Assembly: GCF_024753255.1 (NCBI RefSeq)
Contig: NZ_JANUHA010000003.1
Span: 124,001 to 188,000 of the forward strand
DNA: 64,000 bases
Source of the DNA: Massilia agri
GTDB lineage: Bacteria; Pseudomonadota; Gammaproteobacteria; Burkholderiales; Burkholderiaceae_D
Direction: 5' to 3'
The translations under genes and the position numbers were made by a program. Positions 45,029 to 54,491 of this stretch are shown piece by piece (within the stretch, counting starts at the first letter, position 1; every line of letters starts with the position of its first letter). The notes beneath the pieces are model-generated. The model saw only the letters and a program-made list of their open reading frames with translations, was not told where the DNA came from and did not search any database.

Positions 45029-46699
45029 TTACTTCTTGAACACCTGCTTGCCACCCACCCAGGTTTCCAGCACGCCGGTCTTGAAGATGTCATACGTCGA
45101 CATGCGGAACAGGTCGCGGTCGATCACGATGAAGTCGGCGTGCTTGCCCACTTCCAGCGAACCGAGGCTGTTTTCCTGGTGGCCGGCGTAGGCCGCGTCC
45201 AGGGTGAAGCAGCGGAAGGCTTCCTTGAGCGACATCGCCTGGTTCGGGTACCAGCCCGCCACCGGCTGGCCGGCGTGGTCCATGCGGGTGACGGCGGCGT
45301 GGATGCCGTAGAAGGGGTTCGGCGACTCGACCGGGAAGTCCGAACCGCAGGCGATGCGCGAACCCTGGTGCAGGAAGCTGCGCCAGGCGTAGGCGCCCTT
45401 GATGCGCTCCGGACCGACGCGGGTCTCGGCCATGTTCTTGTCCGAGGTCGCGTGGGTCGGCTGCATCGAAGGAATGATGCCCAACTGTTGGAAACGCGGG
45501 ATGTCCTGGGCCGTCACCACCTGGGCATGTTCGATGCGGTGGCGCTGGGCTGCGCTCTTGGTGACGCCGAGTTCCTTCTGGTAGATGTCGAGGATCTGCT
45601 TGTTGCCGGCATCGCCGATCGCATGCACATTCACCTGGTAGCCCTTGCGCATGGCCTTGGTCATCATCGCGTCCATCTGCGCGGCCTTGAAGAACAGCAG
45701 GCCATGCGAATGCGGCTCGTCGCTGTATGGCTTGATGAGGGCCGCGCCGCGGCTGCCCAGGGCGCCGTCGGAATACAGTTTCACGGCGCGCAGCGCGTAC
45801 ATGCCGTCGGCGTAGTCCTTCAGCGGGCCCTTCCTGGCCAGCTGGTCGAAGTCCGCGCCGGTGCCGCCGATCATGGCGTAGACGCGCGCGGTGAGTTTCT
45901 TCTGGTCCGCGTAGTCGCGGTAGAGGCGGTCTTCCGCCACGCCGATTCCGGCGTCGTGCACGGTGGTCAGGCCCACGCGCGCCAGTTCCTGCAGCGATTT
46001 GTCGAGCATCACGCGCCCTTCCGCCTCGGTCTGGGCGGGCATGACCTTGGTCACCAGCTCCTGGGCCGAATCGATCAGCACACCTGTCGCCTCGCCGTTA
46101 GCGTCACGGTGAATCTTGCCGCCGGCCGGGTCCGGGGTCGATCTGGTGATGCCGGCCAGCGCCAGGGTGCGGCTGTTGGCCCAGCCGGCGTGGCCGTCGA
46201 CGCGCTCCAGCCAGACCGGCTTGTCTGCTACCACCGCGTCGAGTTCCTGGGCGGTCGGGAAGCGGCCCAGCTTCCAGTTCTCCTGGTTCCAGCCGCGGCC
46301 GCGGATCCAGGCGTGGTTCGCGTTGGCCTTGGCATAGTCGGAGATGGACTTGATGGCGCCGGCCAGCGAGGTGGAGCCGGACAGGTCGAGCTGGGTGAGC
46401 TGCTGCCCCAGGCCGAACACGTGGCCGTGCGCGTCGATCAGGCCCGGCAGCACGGTGCGGCCCTGCATGTCGACCTGGCGTGCGCCCTTCGCCCTGGCCG
46501 TCACCTCGGCATTGCTGCCCACGGCCGTGATGCGTCCTTTTTCGTCGAACGCGAGTGCGCTGAACTGCAGCAGCTCTCCCTTGGCGTTCAGGGTGTAGCC
46601 GTTGGCGTTCGTAATGACGGTGTCGGCATGCGCCGAGGACAGGACACCGAGGCCGGCAAGGACGATCAGGGACGAGAGGGGGATGTGGCGCGCGCGCAT
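45029..46699 (-). CDS. Secreted YtcJ-like amidohydrolase
   Basis: A 556-residue protein with a signal peptide (cleavage near SSAHA-D, residue 25). Metal-dependent amidohydrolase motifs are DAHGHV (H91, H93), the NVHAIGDAGNK segment, HRIEHAQVV and CGSDFPVES. This pattern matches the YtcJ/NfdA-type COG1574 family, which includes N-substituted formamide deformylases. The periplasmic location and exact substrate are inferred. GGAG lies 9 bp before the ATG. It is upstream of the hut operon on the same strand but is separated by a hairpin and the hut promoter, so it is not part of it. Confidence 0.87.
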   Translation of the reverse strand: MRARHIPLSSLIVLAGLGVLSSAHADTVITNANGYTLNAKGELLQFSALAFDEKGRITAVGSNAEVTARAKGARQVDMQGRTVLPGLIDAHGHVFGLGQQLTQLDLSGSTSLAGAIKSISDYAKANANHAWIRGRGWNQENWKLGRFPTAQELDAVVADKPVWLERVDGHAGWANSRTLALAGITRSTPDPAGGKIHRDANGEATGVLIDSAQELVTKVMPAQTEAEGRVMLDKSLQELARVGLTTVHDAGIGVAEDRLYRDYADQKKLTARVYAMIGGTGADFDQLARKGPLKDYADGMYALRAVKLYSDGALGSRGAALIKPYSDEPHSHGLLFFKAAQMDAMMTKAMRKGYQVNVHAIGDAGNKQILDIYQKELGVTKSAAQRHRIEHAQVVTAQDIPRFQQLGIIPSMQPTHATSDKNMAETRVGPERIKGAYAWRSFLHQGSRIACGSDFPVESPNPFYGIHAAVTRMDHAGQPVAGWYPNQAMSLKEAFRCFTLDAAYAGHQENSLGSLEVGKHADFIVIDRDLFRMSTYDIFKTGVLETWVGGKQVFKK

Positions 46700-46798
46700 G
46701 CTTTCTATTCTCCGTTTTTGTAGGGGCCCGCGCCTCGTGGGCGCAGCAAAACGGAGTGTATAGAAATTCAAGGAGCGGGCATAGGGCGCCCCGGCCGG

Positions 46799-47482
46799 CT
46801 AGGTCGCGTCGTGGAAGATGATCCCCAATGTATGCCGGGTTCCGCTGCGCAGGCGGCTGACGCCATGACGCATTGCGACGCGGTAGACGCCGCGCGTGCC
46901 CTGCACCGGCCGCTGGTTCACCGGGAAGACCACCGCGTCGCCCTGCGTCAAGGGCACCACCTCGGCGCGCGACTGCATGCGCGGGCGCTGCTCCGTCAAT
47001 ACGAATTCGCCGCCCTCGAAGTCCTCGCCGGGCCGGGATAACAGCACCGCCACCTGCAAGGGGAATACCAGTTCGCCGTAGAGGTCCTGGTGCAGGCAGT
47101 TGTAGTCGCCGGCGCGGTAGCGCAGCAGCAGCGGCGTCGGCCGCAGCTGCCCGGCCGCGTGGCAGCGCGCCAGGTAGTCCGCATGCTCGCTTGGAAAGCG
47201 CGTATCGAGCCCCAGCGCCGCCTGCCAGCGGTTGGCGATCGCCGCCAGCGGCGGATACAGCTCCGTGCGCAATGCCGCCAGCGGGGCGGGCAGCGGGTAG
47301 GCGAAGTACTGGTACTCGCCGCGCCCGAAGCCGTGACGCTCCATGACGACGCGGCTGCGAAACAGGGACGGGCGCTCATACAGCGCAGCCGCCGCCGCGC
47401 AGTCCTTCACGGAGAGCAGGCCGGGGATCACGGCGCAACCGAAGGCGTCCAGCGCTTGCGCCACCTCGCTCCAGTCGGTCAC
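46799..47482 (-). CDS. 2-oxoglutarate/Fe(II)-dependent oxygenase
   Basis: A 227-residue protein from a GTG at 47482 that overlaps the ada stop (GTGA). The double-stranded beta-helix iron triad is seen as H and D in CLHQDLYGE, with the distal H in VYRVAMRHGVS. A downstream arginine (SGTRHTLG) would bind 2-oxoglutarate. It resembles the prolyl-hydroxylase-like group more than AlkB. Tight coupling to ada, as alkB is in E. coli, suggests a role in alkylation damage, but the substrate (DNA or protein) is not shown by sequence. Confidence 0.83.
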   Translation of the reverse strand: MTDWSEVAQALDAFGCAVIPGLLSVKDCAAAAALYERPSLFRSRVVMERHGFGRGEYQYFAYPLPAPLAALRTELYPPLAAIANRWQAALGLDTRFPSEHADYLARCHAAGQLRPTPLLLRYRAGDYNCLHQDLYGELVFPLQVAVLLSRPGEDFEGGEFVLTEQRPRMQSRAEVVPLTQGDAVVFPVNQRPVQGTRGVYRVAMRHGVSRLRSGTRHTLGIIFHDAT

Positions 47483-48543
47483 TGCCCGGCCTCGCGTTCG
47501 AGCAGGGTGCGCTTGCGCTCGATGCCCCAGCGATAGCCGGACAGGCCGCCATCGGTCCGCACCACGCGGTGGCAGGGAATCGCCACCGCCACCGGATTCG
47601 CCGCGCAGGCGCTGGCCACCGCCCGGGCACCGGTCGGCATGCCCAGGCGCTCGGCCAGTTCGCTGTAGCTGACCGTGACACCAGCCGGCACCGCGCGCAG
47701 CGCTTCCCACACGCGGCGCTGGAAGGCGGTGCCGCGCACGTCGAGCGGCAGGTCCAGGCCGATCTGCGGCGCCTCCACAAAAGCGACCACCTGCGCCACC
47801 ACCCGTTCGTACTCGGGCTCCGCACCGATCAGCTCCGCCTGCGGGAAGCGCTCCTGCAGGTCATGCACCAGCGGCTCGGGCTCGTCGCCGATCAGGATGG
47901 CGCAGATGCCCTGGCTGGTGGACGCCACCAGGATCGCGCCGAGCGAGCAGCCGGCGACGGCGAAGCGGATGGTCTCGCCCTGCCCGCCCGCGCGGTAGCG
48001 GGCGGGCAGCATGCCGAGGGCCCCGGCACTGGCTTCATAAAAGCGCCCGCTCGAGCCGAAGCCCGCTTCGTAGAGGGCATCGGTGACGCTGGGCGCACCC
48101 GCCAGACCCTGCTGCAGGCGCGCGGTGCGGCGCGCGGCCGCATAGGCCTTGGGGGTGATTCCGGTGTGCAGCTTGAACAGGCGGTGGAAGTGGAAGCGGC
48201 TCAGGCCCACCGCCTCGGCCAGGGTGTCCAGGCTCGGGGTTTCCTCGGCCTCGTCGATGAGGCGGCAGGCCCGGGCCACGGCGGCGGCCTGGCGCTCTGC
48301 CAGCGGCGGCAGATTCGGTTCGCAGCGCCGGCAGGCGCGAAAGCCGGCCGCTTCCGCATCCTGGGGGCTGGCGTGGAAGGCGACGTTGGCGCGCAGGGCG
48401 CCGCGCGAGGGGCAGGAAGGCCGGCAGTAGACACCGGTGCTGCGCACCGAATAGTAGAACTGGCCGTCGGCGTCGCGGTCGCGGCGCTGGACCGCGGCCC
48501 AGCGTGCTTCCTCACTGTCGTAGATGTTGCTCATGGCGTTCAT
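47479..48543 (-). CDS. ada: Ada: methylphosphotriester/O6-methylguanine-DNA methyltransferase and activator
   Basis: A 354-residue protein with all four modules. The N-terminal zinc site has C40, C44, C71 and C74 (VYCRPSC and CRRC), where C40 accepts methyl from phosphotriesters. AraC-type HTH segments follow (about 85-180, GLSRFHFHRLFKLHTGITPKAY). The O6-methylguanine methyltransferase domain ends with the catalytic cysteine C324 in PCHRVV. It repairs DNA and, when methylated, activates its own operon. An ATG at 48534 is an alternative start. Divergent from hutC; coupled to a 2OG oxygenase. Confidence 0.95.
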   Translation of the reverse strand: MNAMSNIYDSEEARWAAVQRRDRDADGQFYYSVRSTGVYCRPSCPSRGALRANVAFHASPQDAEAAGFRACRRCEPNLPPLAERQAAAVARACRLIDEAEETPSLDTLAEAVGLSRFHFHRLFKLHTGITPKAYAAARRTARLQQGLAGAPSVTDALYEAGFGSSGRFYEASAGALGMLPARYRAGGQGETIRFAVAGCSLGAILVASTSQGICAILIGDEPEPLVHDLQERFPQAELIGAEPEYERVVAQVVAFVEAPQIGLDLPLDVRGTAFQRRVWEALRAVPAGVTVSYSELAERLGMPTGARAVASACAANPVAVAIPCHRVVRTDGGLSGYRWGIERKRTLLEREAGQ

Positions 48544-48694
48544 GTTGGGTGTCCGGAGAATGTCGCGATGCCTGCACGATATGCCCGCGCCGACGCCGGG
48601 TCACTCCGGCTCTTGCTTTCGAATTGCAGTGCTAGAATCCGGGGCGCGGCTGCGTGCCGCAATCCGCCTATCGCATGTGTCCCCGGAGAGTAGT

Positions 48695-49411
48695 TTGGAA
48701 GAACAGATCGCGCAAGACAGCACCCCCATTTTCCAGCGTATCAAGGATTACCTGGTCGGCGAGATCGCGTCCGGCCGCTGGAAGGAAGGCGACCTGGTGC
48801 CCTCCGAGCAGGCGCTGGTGCGCCAGTTCGGGGTCTCGCGCATGACCGTCAACCGCGCCGTGCGCGAGCTCACCGCCGAGGGCGCGCTGGTGCGGCGCCA
48901 GGGTTCCGGCACCTATGTGGCGCCGCAGAAATACCAGGCGACCCTGGTCGAGATCCGCAACATCGCCGACGAGATCCGGGCGCGCGGCCGCGCCCACCGC
49001 AGCCAGCTGCGCCTGCTGCGCGAGGAGCCGTCCACCGAGGAACTCGCCGCCGAGTTCGAGCTCGCAAGCGGCGCTGCGCTCTTCCATTCGATCATCGTGC
49101 ACTTCGAGAACGACGTGCCGATCCAGGTCGAGGACCGCTGGGTCAACCCGGCATGCGCCCCCCACTACCTGGAGCAGGACTTCGCCACCATCACCCCGAA
49201 CGAGCACCTGATGGCGGCCGCGCCGCTGCAAGGCGCCACCTACGGCATCGAAGCCCAGCCGGCGCCCGGCGAGGTCGCGGCCATGCTGGGCGTCAAGGCC
49301 GGCCTGCCCTGCCTGGTACTGCACCGCCGCACCACCTCCGGCGGACGGGTGGCCTCGGTGGCGACGATGTGGCATCCGGGTCATCTGGCGCGCTTCACCG
49401 GCAGCGTATAA
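48695..49411 (+). CDS. hutC: Histidine utilisation repressor (GntR/HutC family)
   Basis: A 238-residue regulator. A TTG start at 48695 was chosen because GGAG lies seven bases upstream and HutC proteins are about 240 residues. The GntR winged HTH covers about 12-80 (FQRIKDYLVGEIASGRWKEG, then SRMTVNRAVRELTAEG), with RQGSGTYVAPQK after it. The UTRA effector domain follows (RSQLRLLREEPS, VQVEDRWVNP-type text, LPCLVLHRRTTS). HutC releases its operators on binding urocanate. It sits 3.7 kb from the hut operon, separated by unrelated minus-strand genes, and its operator is seen upstream of hutU. Confidence 0.92.
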   Translation: MEEQIAQDSTPIFQRIKDYLVGEIASGRWKEGDLVPSEQALVRQFGVSRMTVNRAVRELTAEGALVRRQGSGTYVAPQKYQATLVEIRNIADEIRARGRAHRSQLRLLREEPSTEELAAEFELASGAALFHSIIVHFENDVPIQVEDRWVNPACAPHYLEQDFATITPNEHLMAAAPLQGATYGIEAQPAPGEVAAMLGVKAGLPCLVLHRRTTSGGRVASVATMWHPGHLARFTGSV

Positions 49412-49543
49412 GGCCTCGTAACAGGAAGCAGCGCAAGCCGCACGCACTTCATGCGGGGCGCATGCAACACCCGTGTTCATTATTTCCACGCAACTCGAAA
49501 ACTTCGCCATAATGGCCCCCGGTTCAATTACCCAGGGTCTCCC

Positions 49544-49948
49544 ATGCAGCCACCGTCCTCACCAGCACCGCACGCCAGGCGCGTCCTGCTGCTCGACGAC
49601 GACCGCTTCATGCTGGACGTGCTGCGCGACATGCTGGACATGCTCGATGGCTCTGGCCCCTTCGACGTGCACGCCGAGATCGACGCGCGGCGCGCCCTGG
49701 CCGCCCTGCCGCGCCATGCCCCCGAGCTCCTGATCTGCGACCTGGCCATGCCCGAGATGGATGGCATCGAATTCCTGCAGGCCGCCGCCGGCCAGGGCTT
49801 CAATGGCCGCGTCATCCTCGTCTCGGCCATGGAAGACGGGGTGCGCAATGCCGCCACCGAGCTGGCGCGCGCCCTCGGATTGCAGGTGGCAGGGGCCTTC
49901 CGCAAGCCGCTCGCGATCGAGCAGCTGCGCCGCGCGGTGCAATGTTGA
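49544..49948 (+). CDS. Stand-alone response regulator receiver protein
   Basis: A 134-residue protein consisting of one CheY-like receiver domain. It has the acidic cluster LLLDDDRF, the phosphoacceptor aspartate in LLICDLAMPEMDG, and the conserved lysine in AFRKPL. There is no output domain, so it must act through protein contacts or as a phosphate shuttle. The start MQPPSSPA at 49544 was preferred over a longer ORF whose N-terminus lacks the fold. The partner kinase is not adjacent. Confidence 0.87.
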   Translation: MQPPSSPAPHARRVLLLDDDRFMLDVLRDMLDMLDGSGPFDVHAEIDARRALAALPRHAPELLICDLAMPEMDGIEFLQAAAGQGFNGRVILVSAMEDGVRNAATELARALGLQVAGAFRKPLAIEQLRRAVQC

Positions 49949-50046
49949 GATTTTGTACAAACCGCCCCACACTTTTTGAAAAAATGGGGTATTATTCGGC
50001 ACATCCCCGCCTGACACCCCCTTGCCGTCCTTCCATATTGTTTTTT

Positions 50047-50179
50047 GCACACAGTGCCTCCACCATTGTGTAGCAGCTCATTTATTAGATGAGCAGAGCA
50101 CGGAAGCCGTGCCCGGGGCCTCGCAGGATCGGCCCAGGCCGCCAGGCGTTATTTGATCCTTACCTCATCTGAGGAACCT
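50047..50179 (+). other. Structured 5' leader of trxA
   Basis: Within about 130 bp before trxA there are several stems: GCTCAT-N7-ATGAGC (50076-50094), GCACGG-aag-CCGTGC (50098-50112), and CCTCA-tc-TGAGG (50163-50174). The last overlaps the trxA ribosome site (GAGG at 50171). The leader could modulate translation or be the source of a small RNA; nothing matches a riboswitch I know. Confidence 0.4.
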
Positions 50180-50506
50180 ATGAGCGAAAACATTAAACAC
50201 ATCAGCGATGCAACCTTCGATGCCGAAGTGCTCAAGTCCGAGCGCCCGGTGCTGGTCGACTTCTGGGCCGAGTGGTGCGGTCCGTGCAAGATGATTGCAC
50301 CGATCCTGGAAGAAGTCGCCAAGGAATACGAAGGCAAGCTGACCATCGCCAAGGTCGACGTGGACGCGAACCAGGCCGTGCCGGCCAAGTTCGGTATCCG
50401 CGGCATCCCGACCCTGATCCTGTTCAAGAACGGTGTCGCAGCGGCGCAGAAGGTTGGCGCCATGGCCAAGGGCCAGCTGACTCAGTTTATCGACAGCAAC
50501 ATCTGA
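50180..50506 (+). CDS. trxA: Thioredoxin
   Basis: A 108-residue classical thioredoxin. The redox site is WCGPC (W32, C33, C36), with [16 protein letters not shown] before it and the cis-proline in RGIPTLILF. It reduces protein disulfides, using thioredoxin reductase and NADPH. The ATG at 50180 follows GAGGAA. It stands at the head of the conserved trxA-rho-rpmE neighbourhood, with 140 bp before rho. Confidence 0.97.
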   Translation: MSENIKHISDATFDAEVLKSERPVLVDFWAEWCGPCKMIAPILEEVAKEYEGKLTIAKVDVDANQAVPAKFGIRGIPTLILFKNGVAAAQKVGAMAKGQLTQFIDSNI

Positions 50507-50646
50507 TACTGATACCATGAGCGGCGGCAGCGCGCCCGCGTTGCCGTCATGTCGGGAAGCTCACCGGCTCCGGTGCTTCCCAGCTTACAAACCCCGTAGT
50601 TCCCTCCCCTACCTTTACTTTCCCGTCACGGGACACCCACACAAAC

Positions 50647-51909
50647 ATGCATTTATCTGAACTGAAGGCAATGCACGTCTCCGCGCTGCTGGAGATGGCC
50701 ATCGGCCTCGACATCGACAACGCAGCCCGCCTGCGCAAACAGGAACTGATGTTCGCGATCCTGAAGAAGCGCGCGAAGCAGGGCGAACAGATCTTCGGCG
50801 ACGGCGCCCTCGAGGTGCTGCCGGACGGCTTCGGCTTCCTGCGTTCGCCGGACGCCAGCTACATGGCCTCGACCGACGACATCTACATCTCGCCGTCGCA
50901 GATCCGCCGGTTCAACTTGCATACGGGTGACTCGATCGAAGGCGAAGTGCGCACGCCGAAGGACGGCGAGCGCTACTTCGCGCTGGTGAAGGTGGACAAG
51001 GTCAACGGCGAATCGCCCGAAGCCTCGAAGCACCGCATCCTGTTCGAAAACCTGACGCCGCTGCACCCGCAGGTGCCGCTGCGCCTCGAGCGCGACATGA
51101 ACGGCGCCGAGAACATCACCGGCCGCATCGTCGACCTGATCTCGCCGATCGGCAAGGGCCAGCGCGGCCTGCTGGTCGCTTCGCCGAAGTCGGGCAAGTC
51201 GGTCATGCTGCAGCACATCGCCCACGCGATCACCGCCAACCACCCGGACGTGACCCTGATCGTCCTGCTGATCGACGAGCGTCCGGAAGAAGTGACCGAA
51301 ATGCAGCGTTCGGTGCGCGGCGAAGTGGTCGCCTCGACCTTCGACGAGCCGGCCACCCGCCACGTGCAGGTCGCCGAGATGGTGCTGGAAAAAGCCAAGC
51401 GCCTGGTCGAGATGAAGAAGGACGTCGTGATCCTGCTGGACTCGATCACCCGCCTGGCGCGCGCCTACAACACCGTGATCCCGGCCTCGGGCAAGGTCCT
51501 GACCGGCGGTGTCGACGCCAACGCCCTGCAGCGTCCGAAGCGCTTCTTCGGCGCCGCGCGTAACGTCGAGGAAGGCGGCTCGCTGACCATCGTCGCGACC
51601 GCCCTGATCGAAACCGGCTCGCGCATGGACGACGTGATCTACGAGGAATTCAAGGGCACCGGTAACATGGAAGTCCACCTCGAGCGCCGCCTGGCCGAGA
51701 AGCGCGTCTACCCGGCGATCAACCTGAACAAATCGGGTACCCGCCGTGAAGAACTGCTGATCAAGCCGGACCAGCTGCAGAAGATCTGGATCCTGCGCAA
51801 GCTGCTGTACTCGATGGACGAGATCGAGGCGATGGAGTTCATCCTCGACAAGATGCGCGCGACCAAGAACAATGTCGAATTCTTTGACATGATGCGCCGC
51901 GGCGGCTGA
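50647..51909 (+). CDS. rho: Transcription termination factor Rho
   Basis: A 420-residue RNA-dependent ATPase, the same length as E. coli Rho (419). It has the N-terminal Rho-N domain ([18 protein letters not shown]), the cold-shock-like RNA-binding fold ([14 protein letters not shown]), Walker A SPKSGKS (K184), the Q-loop/secondary RNA site around [15 protein letters not shown], and Walker B VILLLDS-type text. Hexameric Rho translocates along RNA to end transcription. The 140-bp upstream leader may serve autogenous attenuation, as known for rho. A strong terminator follows. Confidence 0.98.
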   Translation: MHLSELKAMHVSALLEMAIGLDIDNAARLRKQELMFAILKKRAKQGEQIFGDGALEVLPDGFGFLRSPDASYMASTDDIYISPSQIRRFNLHTGDSIEGEVRTPKDGERYFALVKVDKVNGESPEASKHRILFENLTPLHPQVPLRLERDMNGAENITGRIVDLISPIGKGQRGLLVASPKSGKSVMLQHIAHAITANHPDVTLIVLLIDERPEEVTEMQRSVRGEVVASTFDEPATRHVQVAEMVLEKAKRLVEMKKDVVILLDSITRLARAYNTVIPASGKVLTGGVDANALQRPKRFFGAARNVEEGGSLTIVATALIETGSRMDDVIYEEFKGTGNMEVHLERRLAEKRVYPAINLNKSGTRREELLIKPDQLQKIWILRKLLYSMDEIEAMEFILDKMRATKNNVEFFDMMRRGG

Positions 51910-51933
51910 TAGCCGACTGCGACTCGCGCGACG

Positions 51934-51958
51934 AGGCGGCCTGCGGGCCGCCTTTTTT
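51934..51958 (+). terminator. Rho-independent terminator after rho
   Basis: Stem AGGCGGCC/GGCCGCCT with a TGCG loop, followed by six T residues, 25 bp past the rho stop. Confidence 0.9.
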
Positions 51959-51991
51959 GTGCCTGCACGGGCACAGGCGGCCCGGCCGGGA

Positions 51992-52020
51992 TTGCCTCGA
52001 AGGCCAAACCCCTCTATAAT
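51992..52020 (+). promoter_or_regulatory. Sigma-70 promoter for rpmE
   Basis: TTGCCT and TATAAT are separated by exactly 17 bp, between the rho terminator and rpmE. The transcript would have a leader of about 100 nt. This is the best promoter match in the window. Confidence 0.75.
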
Positions 52021-52125
52021 CGCCGGTTCAGTCCAACCCTGGGCAAGTGATCGGCAATCGGGTCAAGAAGCAAGTCGACCGACGAAGTGCCGTTTGGCTA
52101 CCTACTCAATCGAAAGCACCAAATC

Positions 52126-52395
52126 ATGAAGACCGATACCCATCCGGATTACCGCGAAGTCCTGTTCCACGACGTGTCGTGCGATTTCAAATTCATCACC
52201 CGTTCGACCATCAACACCCGCGAAACCGCTACCTACGAAGGTAAAGAGTACCCGCTGGTGAAGATCGAAGTCTCGGCTGAATCGCACCCGTTCTACACCG
52301 GCAAGCACAAGATCGTCGACACCGCTGGCCGCGTCGAGAAGTTCCGCCAGAAGTTCGGCTCGGTCGGTTCGAAGACCTCGGTCGCCAACGGCTAA
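52126..52395 (+). CDS. rpmE2: 50S ribosomal protein L31 type B
   Basis: An 89-residue ribosomal protein. The [18 protein letters not shown] start and the [21 protein letters not shown] segment mark L31. It lacks the four zinc-binding cysteines of the zinc-containing (type A) form, so it is type B. The start MKTDTHPDY was chosen by homology. It is flanked by its own promoter and by a strong terminator. Confidence 0.96.
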   Translation: MKTDTHPDYREVLFHDVSCDFKFITRSTINTRETATYEGKEYPLVKIEVSAESHPFYTGKHKIVDTAGRVEKFRQKFGSVGSKTSVANG

Positions 52396-52445
52396 TTCGC
52401 CAAGGCGCCACGCAAGCCCCGGGCCGCAGCGCCCTGGGTTGCCAG

Positions 52446-52478
52446 AAAGAAGCCGGTTCACCGGCTTCTTTTTTTTTC
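52446..52478 (+). terminator. Rho-independent terminator after rpmE
   Basis: Stem AAAGAAGCCGG/CCGGCTTCTTT with a TTCA loop, followed by a long T tract. Confidence 0.92.
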
Positions 52479-52524
52479 GCGGCTATACTACGCGACTGTT
52501 CTTTCCGCTTTCCACGCTGACCTG

Positions 52525-54249
52525 ATGAAACCCGTCCGCCTTCCCGCCGCCGCCACACTGGCGCTGCCCCGCTGGGCCCTGCTCGCGCTGGGCATGCTGT
52601 ACATCCTGCCGGGCCTGATCGGCCGCGACCCGTGGAAGGAAGATGCCGGCCCATTCGGCATCATGTGGACAATGGCGCATGGCTCGTTCAGCGACTGGCT
52701 CTACCCGAACATCGCCGGCCTGGCCGCCAGCGAGGAAGGCCCGCTGGCCTTCTGGCTGGGGGCGATGTGCATCAAGCTGTTCGGCTGGATCCTGGGCGAC
52801 GTGCTGGCCGCCCGCGTCTCGACCATCGGCATTTTCGTGACCGGCGCGATGTCGCTCTGGTACACGGCCTTCCACCTGGGCCGCCGCGCCGAAGCGCAGC
52901 CGCTGCGCCTGGCCTTCGGCGGCCAGCCCGAACCCGACGACTACGGCCGCACCCTGGGCGACACCGCCGTCCTGATCTACCTCGGCTGCCTGGGCCTGCT
53001 GGTGCAGAGCCACCTGACCCTGGCCGCGACCCTGCAGGGCGCCCTGCTCGCCTACTTCCTCTACCGCGCGGTGCGCTACGTCGAGCACGCCTCGAACCGC
53101 AACGCGGTGCTGGTCGGCCTCTCGCTGGGGCTGCTTACCCTCACCCGCGGCGTCATGCCGCCCTTCGTCCTGCTGCTGGCCCTGTACGCCTGCACCCGCT
53201 ACCTGAAGCTGGCCACCGGCGAGACCCTGCGCCACATGGGCATCGCCGCCGGTGTCGGATTTCTTATCACCCTGGTCTGGATCGTGCCGGCCGCCCTGGT
53301 CCAGCCCTACAGCCTGTCGCCGGTCGGCGACTGGCTGGACTGGAACGCCGGCCAGGTCGGCCTGCCGACCCTGGAATCACTCAAGGGATTCTTCCGCATC
53401 GGCGTCTGGTTCTTCTGGCCGGCCTGGCCCTTCGCCGTGTGGGCGACCTGGGCCTGGCGCCGCCAGCAGCACCTGCTGCACATCGTCATGCCGGTGTTCT
53501 TCTTCCTCGCCCTGACCCTGCTGCTGCTGTGCGACCCGGCGCTGGAGAACGGCGACTTCCTCAAGATGCTGGCGCCCTTGGCGCTGATGGCGGCGTTCGG
53601 CCTGCCGACCATGAAGCGCGGCGCCATCAATGCGATCGACTGGTTCTCGGTGATGGTCCTGACCATCCTCGGCGCCCTGGTCTGGCTGTTCTGGATCGCC
53701 AAGCTGACCGGCTGGCCGGCCCAGCTGGCCAAGAACGCGCTCAAGCTGGTGCCGGGCTTCAAGCCGGAAGTCGGCATCATCGCCTTCGTGGTGGCCGCCG
53801 CGACCAGCGTCGGCTGGATCATGCTGGTCCACTGGCGCTTGTCGCGCCGCCCGCCGGTGCTGTGGCGCGCCGTGGTGCTGTCCTCGAGCGGCCTGATCCT
53901 GCTGTGGGTGCTCCTGATGACCCTGTTCCTGCCGGACCTGAACTACAGCAAGAGCTACGCCGGCGTGGCCCAGCAGATCGCGGCGACACTGCCGCACGAT
54001 GCCGACTGCATCGACAGCAATGTCGGCCCGGCCCAGCGCGCCTCCTTTGCCTACTTCGGCCGCCTGCCCTTCGCCAGCCTGGACGCCAAGGGCTGCCGCT
54101 ACGTGCTGCTGCAGGACGATATCCGCAACCGCAACAGCAGCGACGACCGCCAGGCGCGCCGCCATGGCGTGCGCGGCGCCACCGTGCTGTGGGAAGGCCG
54201 GCGCGCCTCCGACCGCTACGAACGCTTCCGCCTGTTCCGCCGCCCCTGA
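52525..54249 (+). CDS. GT39/ArnT-like membrane glycosyltransferase
   Basis: A 574-residue protein with about 12 hydrophobic helices. The N-terminal GLIGRDPWKEDAGPFGIMW-type loop carries the aspartate pair (RDPWKED) that acts in the PMT/ArnT catalytic centre, followed by ASEEGPLAFWLGA. ArnT-like enzymes move a sugar from undecaprenyl phosphate to lipid A or another acceptor on the periplasmic face. Donor and acceptor are not known here. The C-terminal periplasmic portion (about 475-574) is soluble. It is bounded by a terminator on each side, so it is monocistronic. Confidence 0.83.
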   Translation: MKPVRLPAAATLALPRWALLALGMLYILPGLIGRDPWKEDAGPFGIMWTMAHGSFSDWLYPNIAGLAASEEGPLAFWLGAMCIKLFGWILGDVLAARVSTIGIFVTGAMSLWYTAFHLGRRAEAQPLRLAFGGQPEPDDYGRTLGDTAVLIYLGCLGLLVQSHLTLAATLQGALLAYFLYRAVRYVEHASNRNAVLVGLSLGLLTLTRGVMPPFVLLLALYACTRYLKLATGETLRHMGIAAGVGFLITLVWIVPAALVQPYSLSPVGDWLDWNAGQVGLPTLESLKGFFRIGVWFFWPAWPFAVWATWAWRRQQHLLHIVMPVFFFLALTLLLLCDPALENGDFLKMLAPLALMAAFGLPTMKRGAINAIDWFSVMVLTILGALVWLFWIAKLTGWPAQLAKNALKLVPGFKPEVGIIAFVVAAATSVGWIMLVHWRLSRRPPVLWRAVVLSSSGLILLWVLLMTLFLPDLNYSKSYAGVAQQIAATLPHDADCIDSNVGPAQRASFAYFGRLPFASLDAKGCRYVLLQDDIRNRNSSDDRQARRHGVRGATVLWEGRRASDRYERFRLFRRP

Positions 54250-54268
54250 ACCGCTTCTCCTTCGCAAT

Positions 54269-54301
54269 AAAAAGCCGCTGGCCTGACCTCCAGCGGCTTT
54301 T
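54269..54301. terminator. Bidirectional terminator after GT39-like gene
   Basis: Stem AAAAGCCGCTGG/CCAGCGGCTTTT with an 8-base loop. The A and T ends make it functional in both directions. Confidence 0.85.
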
Positions 54302-54491
54302 GCTTTTCTGGCACGATTCCTGCATGTTTTCCAGCAGTGCGCAGCTCGCCAACCCGAATGTGAGAACCTATGCCTGCAAGGCAGTGCATTTGAGCAGAGT
54401 CAATCTCTCCCTTGGGTTGGTGTTCAGAATAAAACTGGTCGCATGTGTAAAGCGATCCCAACCGCTCGAGCAGCGCTGCGAGGAGATACCC

